From the NCBI GenBank assembly GCA_046583095.1, contig JAYGDB010000048.1, positions 19,689 through 83,688 on the forward strand: a DNA stretch of 64,000 bases, in the 5' to 3' direction. Below are positions 49,427 through 57,834 of this stretch, piece by piece; position 1 is the first letter of the stretch, and each line of letters begins with the position of its first letter. This DNA is from JAJDAN01 sp046583095. GTDB lineage: Bacteria; Myxococcota_A; UBA9160; UBA4427. Both the position numbers and the translations under genes were made by a program. A model generated the notes under the pieces. That model saw only the letters and a program-made list of their open reading frames with translations, did no database searches and was not told where the DNA came from.

Positions 49427-52400
49427 CTAGGAGGCCGTCTCCTGCACGTCTGGAACCGGCGTGCTCCCGAACAGATGACGGAAACCTCGCTTCACCGCGT
49501 CGGCGGCATCGTCGAAGACGAGGTAGAAGAGCGGTACGACGAGCAGCGTCAGAACCGTGGATGAGAACATGCCCGCAGCGGTGGCGATCGCCATCGGGGC
49601 ACGACTCTCGGAGCCGGGCCCGAGGCCTGTCGCGGCCGGAAGTACGCCGAAGATCATCGAGAGCGCGGTCATCAGCACCGGTCGCATCCGCACCGGAGCC
49701 GCACGCTTCATGGCCTCGACCTTGTCGAGACCCGTCGCCCTCAGCTGATTCGCGTAATCGACCAGCAGGATGGAGTTCTTCGTGACGAGCCCGAAGAGCA
49801 GAATGACTCCGATGAGGCTGAAGAGGTTCAGCGTGTTGCCCGTCGCCAGCAGGCCGGCAAGCGCTCCGATCATGGCGAGCGGAAGTGCGAGCATCACCGT
49901 AAGGGGATGCACCAGGCTCTCGAACTGAGCTGCGAGCACCATGTAGATCGCGAGGATCGCGAGCAGCATGGCGAGTATGAACTGCTCGGCACCCTCGCGC
50001 ATGGCCTCGGCCTGTCCGACGAGGGCGAACGTGACCTCTTCCGGCAGGATCCTCTCGGCAATCTCGCGCGCCTTCAGAACGGCTTGCCCGAGCGGTTGGT
50101 CTTCCAGGCTCGCGGTGATGGAGACACTTCGCTGACGGTTCGTTCTCGTGATCTCGGACGGCGCTGCGGTCGTCTCGATCTCCACCAGATTTCGCAGCTC
50201 GATAGCCTCCCCTTCCCTCCCTCGCACGAAGAGATTCCCGATGGCGCTCGGATCCCTGCGGAACTCCTCCTCGAGCCGGACACGGATGTCATATCGACGC
50301 CCCGCCTCCTTGAAGACAGCGACGTCCAGCCCGCCGATCATCACCTGGACCGTCGACGCGATGTCCCGGGCGCTCACGCCGAGCGCCGCGGCCTTCTCTC
50401 GGTCCGGCCTCACGCGCAACTCGGGCATGCCGAGCTTCAGGCTCTTGTCGAGCCCGACGTAGCCGCCGGCCCGCTCGAGCTCGTCGATCATCTGCTGCGC
50501 CAGCCGATCGAGTTCCTCGAGGGGCAAGTGACCGCGCAGCTCGATCTGGAAGCCACTCGTCCCGCCCATCGACATCATCTCGCCCGGGTTGTAGATGCGA
50601 ATTATGCGCCCCGGAATCTTCGAAAGCGCCTCACGAGCGGCGTTGATGATGTCGAAGACGCTGCGCTCCCGTTCATCGGCCGGTCGAAGATTCCCGAAGA
50701 TCATCGCCTTGTGGGTGGACCTCGTCTGCTCGTAGCCGCCTGCGGTTCCCGCTGCCGAGAAGATTCCGGCGAGCTCGGGTTGAGCGAGGAACCACTGCTC
50801 GTCGTGGGCCAGGTACTCGACGGTCGCGTCGAGAGCGGTGCCTGGAGCGGCCTCGATCTTCGCGAAGAAGATACCCTCGTCGGAAGGTGGGAAGAACTCG
50901 GTCTCGAGCTGCGCGCCGAACAACCAGATCAAGCCGAGCGATGCGAGCGCGGAGATTACGGTCTTGATGCGGTGCTCCAGGGTCCAGAAGAGGAGCCGTT
51001 GATACACCCGCTCGAGCCCGCCGAGCCCCCGCTCGAGCCGCTGGTAGACGCTGCCGTGGGCCCGTGGCCTGGGCACGGGCATCCGAGCGGCCAGCATCGG
51101 CGTGAGCGTCAGTGCCACGAACAACGAGATGATCACCGAGCCGGCGACGGTCAAGCCGAACTCACCGAGGAAGCTTCCGACGAGTCCCTCGATGAAGAGC
51201 ACGGGGACGAAGACTGCGGCGACCGAGAAGGTCGCAGCTGTCGCGGCGAAGGCGATCTCCCGGGTCCCGGTCCGAGCTGCGGTCATGGGATCGGCGCCCC
51301 GCTCCCTGTGTCGCTCGATGTTCTCGAGAACGACGATCGCATCGTCGATCACCACACCCACCGCCAGGGTCATCCCGAGCAGGGTCATCGTGTTCAGGGT
51401 GAACCCGAAGAGCCACACGAGGCCGAAAGTGGCGATCAGCGAGATCGGAATCGCAGCCGCGACGATCAGCGTCGGACGTGTCCGCCTCAGGAAGACGAAG
51501 ACGGTCATCACCGCCAGCAGCGCCCCGAAGATCAGCGCAAACAGGGTCTCGTTCACCGCTTCGCGCACGCCGCGAGAGAAGTCGATGAAGCCCTCCGGAT
51601 CATGAATCTCGATCCCCGACGGCAGCACGGCCTGGATCTCGTCGAGGCGGTCCAGCACCTCGTCGACGATCGCCACCGTGTTGCCACCCGACTGGCGCAT
51701 GATGCCGATGCCCACGGCCTCGACGCCGTTGTAGTGCATCTCCATGTCGAGGTCTTCGGCGCCGTCTTCGATGCGCGCGACATCCCGCAACAACACCGGC
51801 GCACCCCCGACGTGGGCGACGGTCAAGCTCTCGAGCTCTTCGACAGTGCGAAACTCGGCGTCGGTGCGAACCAGGTACTCGATGCGCTCGCTCTCGAGGG
51901 CACCACCGGGGACCTCCACGTGCTCGCGCTGGATCGCGGCGAGAACGTCGGCCGCCGCCAGCCCGCGCGCCCCCAGCTCGTCGCCGTCGAGCCAGATCCG
52001 GATGTTCCTGTCGCGCCGCCCGAACATCTCGACACCCGCCACCCCCGAGATCGTCTCGAGATACGGGTTCATCTGGCGCCTTACGTACTCGCTGGTTTCG
52101 ACCGGACTGCGGCTGGATTGGATCGGAATCCACAGAACCGCCGAGTCATTGGCGTCGAATCTTCCGACCACGGGCGGATCGAGATCGGAGGGCAGCCCCA
52201 TCCGCGCCAACGCCACCTTGTCGCGCACGTCCTGGACGACGACATCGAGGTCGGTGCCGAGTTCGAACTCGACCCGGATCTGCGCGGCGCCCTCCGCGCT
52301 CGTCGACCAGATGGTGCGTACGCCGGCGATGGTGTTGAGCTGCTCCTCGATGACATCGGTGACGTCTTCCTCGATGCCCTCGGGGCTCGCACCTCGCAGC

Positions 52401-52549
52401 ACTGCCGTCACCGACAGCATCGGGAAGTCCATGTTCGGGAATTGATCGACGCCGAGGCGGTTGTAACCCAGTACTCCGAAGACGATCAGCGCGAGGATCA
52501 TCATCCAGGTGAAGATGGGTCGCTGGATGCAGATGTCCGAGAGCGTCAT
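49427..52549 (-). CDS. RND multidrug efflux transporter (HAE1 family, AcrB/MexB-like)
   Basis: Inner-membrane proton-driven pump of 1040 residues, the usual HAE1 size. The start MTLSDICIQRPIFTWMMILALIVFGVLGYNRLGVDQFPNMDFP and the TM4 acidic pair in GVVIDDAIVVLENIERHRE (D-D for proton relay) are intact. The C-terminal half has GLVTKNSILLVDYANQLR (relay lysine) and AAPVRMRPVLMTALSMIFGVLP. Overlaps the adaptor gene by 4 bases. The outer-membrane TolC-type channel is not in the window, so the pump must borrow one. Confidence 0.95.
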   Translation of the reverse strand: MTLSDICIQRPIFTWMMILALIVFGVLGYNRLGVDQFPNMDFPMLSVTAVLRGASPEGIEEDVTDVIEEQLNTIAGVRTIWSTSAEGAAQIRVEFELGTDLDVVVQDVRDKVALARMGLPSDLDPPVVGRFDANDSAVLWIPIQSSRSPVETSEYVRRQMNPYLETISGVAGVEMFGRRDRNIRIWLDGDELGARGLAAADVLAAIQREHVEVPGGALESERIEYLVRTDAEFRTVEELESLTVAHVGGAPVLLRDVARIEDGAEDLDMEMHYNGVEAVGIGIMRQSGGNTVAIVDEVLDRLDEIQAVLPSGIEIHDPEGFIDFSRGVREAVNETLFALIFGALLAVMTVFVFLRRTRPTLIVAAAIPISLIATFGLVWLFGFTLNTMTLLGMTLAVGVVIDDAIVVLENIERHRERGADPMTAARTGTREIAFAATAATFSVAAVFVPVLFIEGLVGSFLGEFGLTVAGSVIISLFVALTLTPMLAARMPVPRPRAHGSVYQRLERGLGGLERVYQRLLFWTLEHRIKTVISALASLGLIWLFGAQLETEFFPPSDEGIFFAKIEAAPGTALDATVEYLAHDEQWFLAQPELAGIFSAAGTAGGYEQTRSTHKAMIFGNLRPADERERSVFDIINAAREALSKIPGRIIRIYNPGEMMSMGGTSGFQIELRGHLPLEELDRLAQQMIDELERAGGYVGLDKSLKLGMPELRVRPDREKAAALGVSARDIASTVQVMIGGLDVAVFKEAGRRYDIRVRLEEEFRRDPSAIGNLFVRGREGEAIELRNLVEIETTAAPSEITRTNRQRSVSITASLEDQPLGQAVLKAREIAERILPEEVTFALVGQAEAMREGAEQFILAMLLAILAIYMVLAAQFESLVHPLTVMLALPLAMIGALAGLLATGNTLNLFSLIGVILLFGLVTKNSILLVDYANQLRATGLDKVEAMKRAAPVRMRPVLMTALSMIFGVLPAATGLGPGSESRAPMAIATAAGMFSSTVLTLLVVPLFYLVFDDAADAVKRGFRHLFGSTPVPDVQETAS

Positions 52550-53691
52550 TCCCCGTCGCCACCCGCAGCCACGGACGTGGGTTTCTCGCCGGTGGCCGTG
52601 CGAACATCGACCCGCGATCCGTCGATCAGGCGTGTCTGTCCCCGCACGATGACCACGTCATCGGGCGAGAGGCCCTTCACGATCTCGACGAGCCCGTCTC
52701 GATGCAACCCGGTAGTCACCTGGACACGCTGGGCCTCGCCGGCCCCCAGCATCCGAAACACGACCGAGCCGTCCGATCGAAGCAGCACCGCCTCCTCGGG
52801 AATCATCACGACATCCTGGCGCTCGCTGATTCCGAGGTCTGCGCGTGCGAACAATCCGGGGCGCAGGCGGCCTTCGCGGTTCTCTATCCGCGCCTTGACC
52901 CGCAAGGTGTGGGTACGCGGATCGATCGTGGGCGAGATGATCGTAACCGTTGCAGGAAATACCTCGTCGGGAAACGGTGCGACCCGGACACCCACTCGAT
53001 CGCCTTCCGAAACGAGGCTCGAGTCGCGCTCGGCCAGGTGGAACTCCACCTCGATGTCGTCGAGGGCCACGAGATCGAAGAGGGCCGATCCCGCAGAGAC
53101 GAATTCGCCTGCGCTGACGTAGCGCCGGGCCACGCGTCCGGCGAACGGGGCTTCGACGTTCGAGTCCGCCAGCGCGCGTTCCGCCAACCCGAGCCGGGCG
53201 CGAGACGCCGCCAGGCGCGACTCTCCGAGTGCGAGCTGCGTTTGCGACGACTCGACGGCCGCCTGGGATGCAGCACCCCGGGCGCGCAGATTCTCGACTC
53301 TTCGGCTCTCGCGCCGATGGTCGGCCAGCTGGGCGCTTGCCTCGGCAACCAGGGCGCGCTGGTTCGACACCTCGAGTTCGCGCCGACCCGGATCGATCTC
53401 CAGGATCACCTGGCCCGCCTCGACCGCCGCGCCTTCATCGACGCGGATATGGGTGATCTGGCCACCCACCTGGGCGGCCACGCTCGCCTGCGAGCGAGCG
53501 AGCAGCCGCCCGGTCGCTTCGATGTAATCGAGCACCTCGTGCAACTCGACCGGCTGCACCAGCACCGGCGGCGCTTGGACGACCGTCGTCTGCGCCTCGT
53601 CTCCGCACCCGATCGACGAGAGCAGGAGCCAGGGCAGCAGTGCGGCGAGCTTCCGGTGCGGAAACTCTCGGGAACGGAACGGGTTCTTCAC
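52546..53691 (-). CDS. RND efflux periplasmic adaptor (membrane-fusion protein)
   Basis: Adaptor of 381 residues. The N-terminus is a likely lipoprotein signal (LPWLLLSSIGCGDEAQT, lipobox cysteine). A lipoyl/barrel domain (ARSQASVAAQVGGQITHIRVDEGAAVEAGQVILEIDP) flanks a coiled-coil hairpin (RALVAEASAQLADHRRESRRVENLRARGAASQAAVESS), followed by beta-barrel and membrane-proximal domains (GDRVGVRVAPFPDEVFPATV). Overlaps the TetR gene by 4 bases and the pump by 4 bases: tightly coupled operon. Confidence 0.94.
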   Translation of the reverse strand: MKNPFRSREFPHRKLAALLPWLLLSSIGCGDEAQTTVVQAPPVLVQPVELHEVLDYIEATGRLLARSQASVAAQVGGQITHIRVDEGAAVEAGQVILEIDPGRRELEVSNQRALVAEASAQLADHRRESRRVENLRARGAASQAAVESSQTQLALGESRLAASRARLGLAERALADSNVEAPFAGRVARRYVSAGEFVSAGSALFDLVALDDIEVEFHLAERDSSLVSEGDRVGVRVAPFPDEVFPATVTIISPTIDPRTHTLRVKARIENREGRLRPGLFARADLGISERQDVVMIPEEAVLLRSDGSVVFRMLGAGEAQRVQVTTGLHRDGLVEIVKGLSPDDVVIVRGQTRLIDGSRVDVRTATGEKPTSVAAGGDGE

Positions 53692-54284
53692 TTCGGCTCC
53701 GGCTTGACGAGCCCGCAGATCATGGCGTCGAGCGCGCGGTCAATGAGGTGCTCCGACCAGTCCTCCTCGGGACGGGTCGTCTGCAACGAGATGATTCCGT
53801 GAACCAGCGCCCAGAGGGACTGGCGGGCCAACTCGATATCGGTCTCGAGACGACCCTGCTCTTCCAGCTGGGTCACCGGGCGCATCAAGACCTCGCGCGC
53901 CTCCTCGCCAGCCGGATGCGGCTCCCGGGTAGAAGTGAGCAGCTGGTAGTGGGTCGGGTTCGCGAGTCCCCAGCGCACGAACGCAATGAAGAGCCGCCGC
54001 ATGTTCTCGACCGGATCGCTCGTGAGATGGACGGAGCGCATCTCGACCAACACCTCCCGCATTCGCAGATCGATCAAGCGATCGAGCAGACCGGGCTTGT
54101 CGCCGAAGTAGTGGTAGATCGTGGGCGCCGCATAGCCGCAGCGGCTGGCGAGCTTCCGCATCGAGAAGCTCTCGTATCCCTGCTCGACGAGCAGCTCCTG
54201 CGTCGCGTCGAGGATCGCCCGACGCGCCTCTTCGCGATGGCGCAGGCGTCGATCCTGTGCGGTCGTCAGCGGGGTGGGGGGCAT
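53688..54284 (-). CDS. TetR-family repressor of the RND operon
   Basis: Regulator of 198 residues. The helix-turn-helix (residues about 16-60: ILDATQELLVEQGYESFSMRKLASRCGYAAPTIYHYFGDKPGLLDRLIDLRM) is canonical TetR. The C-terminal ligand domain is divergent. First gene of tetR-adaptor-pump, so it likely autoregulates. A 7-1-7 palindrome at 54321-54335, 37 bases upstream, is the probable operator. Confidence 0.94.
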   Translation of the reverse strand: MPPTPLTTAQDRRLRHREEARRAILDATQELLVEQGYESFSMRKLASRCGYAAPTIYHYFGDKPGLLDRLIDLRMREVLVEMRSVHLTSDPVENMRRLFIAFVRWGLANPTHYQLLTSTREPHPAGEEAREVLMRPVTQLEEQGRLETDIELARQSLWALVHGIISLQTTRPEEDWSEHLIDRALDAMICGLVKPEPK

Positions 54285-54320
54285 GGGTCAGGATCGCTCG
54301 GTCGAACAGCGTACCATTGA

Positions 54321-54335
54321 TCGAACACTGTTCGA
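54321..54335. promoter_or_regulatory. TetR operator candidate (7-1-7 palindrome)
   Basis: TCGAACA-C-TGTTCGA is perfectly symmetric and of the GAACN-type seen at many TetR operators. A further TCGAACA half-site lies at 54302-54308. On the minus strand TTCGAA, 17 bases, TACGCT could be the promoter that it covers. Confidence 0.65.
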
Positions 54336-54361
54336 AACGCTCGAGCGGCACTAGAGCGGCC

Positions 54362-55474
54362 CTAGAGGGTTTCGTAACCCTCGTTCACCCAGAACTCGAG
54401 ATCGTCGGGGAGCGCGACATCCGAGTTGGCGTAGCGCTCGGCGGCCTCCGCGCCCTGGCTCCCGGCCCACATCTCCTTGAAGAGATTCGCGCTGCGCTCG
54501 CCGTACAGGCCCAGAGACCGCAGGGTCGGAATGATGAAGCCGCTGACCGGGCCGTACCGCCTGCCGGCCGGGGACTGCTGGGTCTTCGCGATCCGATCCC
54601 GCTCCTTCTCGAGAGCGGAGAAGACGTCGGCGGGATCGACACCGGCATCCCGCCACCCCTGGAGCATGCCGTCACGCATCGCGAGCCCGGCCCGGGAGGC
54701 CATCAGGTCACGCGTGCACTCGAATGCAAAGTCTTGCAGCTCGCGATTCTCGTGCTCACTGAGCGTGGGGACGACGTGGCTCAGGTACTTGATGCCGTAG
54801 CCCGTGTGCCGGGCTTCATCTCGCGAGACGTAGGTGAGTAGCTTCTGGAGCAGGGGCTCGGTCGTGCGGTTGCGCATGTCGCGGAACAAGAAGAGAGCGA
54901 GGCCCTCGATCACGATCTGCATCCCGACCGCCTTGAACTTCCAGTCCTCCACCGAGACGACCCGGTCGAGCAGCGCCTGCAGGCCCGGCGTGATCTCCTG
55001 CACCTCGCCGAGCTTCTGGATGTACGCGGCGAACACCTCGACGTGGCGCGCCTCGTCGAGAGTCTGTGTTGCGGCGTAGAACTTTCCGTCCATGTGGGGG
55101 ACCGAGCTCACCATCTGTCCCGCCACCATCAGCGCCCCCTGCTCCCCGTGCAGGAAGTTCGAGAGCATGAAAATCGCGGAGGCACGCGAGACGTTCCAGC
55201 GCGTCTCGAGGGGCAGGCCCTTCCAGAAGGCCGTCTCACCGATCGGGATACCGCCCATGGTGAAGGTTTCGGTGAACGCTTCCCGGTCGATCTCGCTGTC
55301 CCAGTCCAGGTCGCGCAGCCCGATCCACTGGCGCTCGAGGGCATTCGCGTAGAGGGTGCGGATCTGGTCGATCTCGGAGTCGTAGTTCCAGCTGTAGACG
55401 GCCGTGAGGGCGGCCTCGACCTGCCGGCCGTCCTTCGGATGCGTCGTCGGGAGTTCGGAGTCCTCAGCCTTCAC
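54362..55474 (-). CDS. Ferritin-like diiron-carboxylate protein (copy 2)
   Basis: Paralogue of the 21554-22627 protein, 370 residues. All diiron ligands are present with identical spacing: E111 (FLHGEQGAL), E141xxH144 (LDEARHVEVF), E190 (VIEGLAL), E220xxH223 (RDEARHTGYG). The N-terminal part is divergent and the C-terminus (ALPDDLEFWVNEGYETL) differs. Start overlaps the methyltransferase stop by 11 bases, so it is coupled to it. The reaction is unknown; an oxygen-activating role on a lipid-like or xenobiotic substrate is the leading guess. Confidence 0.86.
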   Translation of the reverse strand: MKAEDSELPTTHPKDGRQVEAALTAVYSWNYDSEIDQIRTLYANALERQWIGLRDLDWDSEIDREAFTETFTMGGIPIGETAFWKGLPLETRWNVSRASAIFMLSNFLHGEQGALMVAGQMVSSVPHMDGKFYAATQTLDEARHVEVFAAYIQKLGEVQEITPGLQALLDRVVSVEDWKFKAVGMQIVIEGLALFLFRDMRNRTTEPLLQKLLTYVSRDEARHTGYGIKYLSHVVPTLSEHENRELQDFAFECTRDLMASRAGLAMRDGMLQGWRDAGVDPADVFSALEKERDRIAKTQQSPAGRRYGPVSGFIIPTLRSLGLYGERSANLFKEMWAGSQGAEAAERYANSDVALPDDLEFWVNEGYETL

Positions 55475-56303
55475 TCGGCCGCCCCGGCTTGACTGTCATG
55501 AAGAGGTAGCGATTGACGCTGAAGAAGTACTCGCCCGCCTCGCCGAGGGCGCGGAGATCCGCCGCCCAGGCGTCCGCGTCTTCCTGGGAGAGTCCCCCGC
55601 GTCCCCGGACGAAGAGGCGAATTCCCTCGAGGATGCCGCCACTGTACGAATCCGGACTGTATTCGGGGTTGAACATCGGGTTGACGTCCCGCTGCACGAT
55701 CTGGAAGCCGGCCCGCCTGAGCCGGGGTGTGAGGGTCGTGGGTAGGTGGGCGTCCGCGACATGTTGACTCCAGACCTCGAGGACGCGCCGCATCCGGGCC
55801 GGATCGCTGTTGTGCCAGACGATGCTGCTCCAGTCGGTATCGACGATGAACGCGCGACCGCCGGGCCGCAGCACGCGGCACAACTCGCGCAGCGCGAGGT
55901 CCACATCCTGTACGTACTCGTAGACCTGGGTCGCGACGGCGGCATCGAAGATACCGTCCTGGTAGGGCAGCTCCGTCGCCTCGCCCACCTGGATGTCGAC
56001 CCAGTCCTGGTCCCGGCAGCGCTCCCGCGCGAGCGCCACCATCGGCTCGCTCTGGTCGATGCCCGAGATCACCCCCGAGGCACCCACGATCGCGGCCATG
56101 TTCTCGGACAGGAAGCCCGGACCCGAACCGACGTCCAGGACGACTTCGCCGGCGCGCAGGGCCATCGAGTGCAGCACGCCTGCACGCTGAAGCGCCACCT
56201 CCGGCGTCTTGTACATCCGCTCGAGCATGCGAGCGGTGGCCTCGTTGAAGTCGATGCCACGCGTCGCGCCGGGCAAGTCGAGTCCGTCTTCCGCTTCCAC
56301 CAT
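55464..56303 (-). CDS. Class I SAM-dependent methyltransferase
   Basis: Methyltransferase of 279 residues (UbiE/Methyltransf_11 type). SAM motif I VVLDVGSGPGFLSENMAAIVG, motif II acidic end in VISGIDQSEPMVALAR, then EATELPYQDGIFDAAVATQVYEYVQDVDLALRELCRVLRPGGRAFIVDTDW. ATG 56303 (MVEAEDGLDLPG) is used; the frame is open upstream to 56822 but runs through the divergent hydrolase gene. First gene of a two-gene unit with the diiron protein. Target (small molecule, quinone-like) unknown. Confidence 0.9.
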   Translation of the reverse strand: MVEAEDGLDLPGATRGIDFNEATARMLERMYKTPEVALQRAGVLHSMALRAGEVVLDVGSGPGFLSENMAAIVGASGVISGIDQSEPMVALARERCRDQDWVDIQVGEATELPYQDGIFDAAVATQVYEYVQDVDLALRELCRVLRPGGRAFIVDTDWSSIVWHNSDPARMRRVLEVWSQHVADAHLPTTLTPRLRRAGFQIVQRDVNPMFNPEYSPDSYSGGILEGIRLFVRGRGGLSQEDADAWAADLRALGEAGEYFFSVNRYLFMTVKPGRPSEG

Positions 56304-56453
56304 GGCCTCAAAGATTAGGGCTGGCGATGGCCCGACGCGAGCGTCGCAGCAGGCGGCGACAATCCCGTCCGGCAGCGCGATTGACGCGCCTCCCATTCCC
56401 CGCGCGGGCGCTATCCTGAGAGGCTTCCCAACAACGTTACGAACGGGGCCCCC

Positions 56454-57713
56454 ATGGAACTCAGCGCCTGGCTCTATCTCGTCGTCTCTCTCTGGGGCGC
56501 CTGGTTCAGCTACAACGCTCACCGACCCATGAAGAGGGTCTCGCAGCTCGCCACCTGGAGCTTCGCGGCCGGCTGGCTGACGACCGAACTCGCGCTGCAC
56601 CACATCCTGTGGCAGGCGATCGCCACCGTCGTGTTCGCGACTTTCGGCGCCTTCGAAGCCTGGCCCGGCCAGCTCGGTCTCGGCATCACCATCGTTTCCT
56701 GGCTGGCGCTTCTCGCATCCCAGCGACAGGCCGCCCAGACGCGTGCGGTGTGCGAGCAGGCGCTCTCGACGGGCTTCGGGAGCGACTACTTCACGAAAAT
56801 CCGATCCGATCTGCGCTCGCAACTGTCGAGCGAAACCGATTGGCTACGGGTCTTGCGCCCCTTCCCGATCCGGCGAAAGGGAGTCGAGGTCATCAAGGAC
56901 ATCCAGTTCGCGAGCCCGGATGGAGCCGATCTGCACCTCGACATCTACCGCAACGCGAAGGCACCCACGCAAGCCCCGGTGCTCTTCCAGATCCACGGCG
57001 GTGGCTGGATCATGGGCAGCAAGCAGGAGCAGGCCCTGCCCCTGATGAACCAGCTTGCCGAGATGGGCTGGGTATGCGTCACGGTGGACTACCGACTCAG
57101 CCCCAAGGCCACGTTCCCCGAGCACTTGATCGACTGCAAGCAGGCGCTCGCCTGGGTGAAGGAGAACGTCGCCGAATATGGGGGCGACCCCGGCTTCATC
57201 GCAGTCACCGGCGGCTCGGCGGGCGGTCATCTCTGCGCGCTGATGGGGCTCACCCAGAACGACCCCGAGTACCAGCCCGGCTTCGAGAGCGTAGACACCA
57301 GCGTCAGCTGCTGTCTCCCGTACTACGGCGTCTACGACTTCGCAGACCGGAACCAGACCCAGTACAACGACGGGCTGACAAAGGTGCTGGAGGCCCAGAT
57401 CATGAAGAGCTCCCCGCGCGAAGTTCCGGATGCCTGGGACCGCGCGTCTCCGGTGATGCGGGTGAACGAGAACACCCCGCCCTTCTTCCTCGTGCACGGC
57501 AGCCACGACACGCTGGTGCCCATCCTCGAGGCGCGCGAATTTTCGCGGGTGCTCGGCGAAAAGAGCCCGTCTCCGCACGGCTTCGCGGAGCTGCCCGGGG
57601 CGCAACACGCCTTCGAGCTGTTTCCCTCCCTCCGCACCCTGCAGGCCAACGACGCGGCCTGCAGCTATCTGGCCCTGATGTACAGCCAGTACCTGGACGC
57701 ACGGGAGAGCTGA
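56454..57713 (+). CDS. Alpha/beta hydrolase (HSL/esterase type) with N-terminal membrane segments
   Basis: Protein of 419 residues. About 100 N-terminal residues contain two or three hydrophobic segments (AWLYLVVSLWGAWFSYN, LGITIVSWLALLAS). The hydrolase domain carries the oxyanion motif QIHGGGWIMGSKQEQ, the nucleophile in VTGGSAGGHLCALMG, the acid in HGSHDTLVPILEA and the histidine in GAQHAFELFPS. Resembles membrane-tethered HSL-family lipases/esterases of Actinobacteria. The stop codon overlaps the ATG of a truncated downstream frame (TGATG). Confidence 0.9.
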   Translation: MELSAWLYLVVSLWGAWFSYNAHRPMKRVSQLATWSFAAGWLTTELALHHILWQAIATVVFATFGAFEAWPGQLGLGITIVSWLALLASQRQAAQTRAVCEQALSTGFGSDYFTKIRSDLRSQLSSETDWLRVLRPFPIRRKGVEVIKDIQFASPDGADLHLDIYRNAKAPTQAPVLFQIHGGGWIMGSKQEQALPLMNQLAEMGWVCVTVDYRLSPKATFPEHLIDCKQALAWVKENVAEYGGDPGFIAVTGGSAGGHLCALMGLTQNDPEYQPGFESVDTSVSCCLPYYGVYDFADRNQTQYNDGLTKVLEAQIMKSSPREVPDAWDRASPVMRVNENTPPFFLVHGSHDTLVPILEAREFSRVLGEKSPSPHGFAELPGAQHAFELFPSLRTLQANDAACSYLALMYSQYLDARES

Positions 57714-57826
57714 TGGGCAAGGTCTTCGCAGACATCGACGACAAGCTCCGAAGCTTCATCGAGCAGCAGCAGATGTTCTTCGTGGCGACGGCGCCGCTGG
57801 CGGGCGATTGGCTCGCTGAAGGCTAG
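57713..57826 (+). pseudogene. Truncated pyridoxamine 5'-phosphate oxidase-family gene (first 32 codons only)
   Basis: A 37-codon frame coupled to the upstream hydrolase by TGATG. Residues 1-32 (MGKVFADIDDKLRSFIEQQQ to MFFVATAPLAGD) look like the start of the PNPOx-like family, which continues GHVNLSPKG in full-length members. Here the similarity stops at D32 and the frame ends after WLAEG. The breakpoint is near 57809, right before the carboxylesterase. It is probably a deletion remnant whose stop and last bases now supply the ribosome site of the next gene. Confidence 0.7.
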
Positions 57827-57834
57827 GAGACGAC

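Noticed and set aside
49907..53122. A 1071-codon plus-strand open frame over the RND operon
   Set aside because: Antisense shadow of the pump and adaptor: charged, repetitive composition with no domain, while both minus-strand genes are complete.
49427..54284. A complete tripartite efflux system
   Set aside because: Pump, adaptor and repressor are present but no TolC-type outer-membrane channel is encoded next to them.
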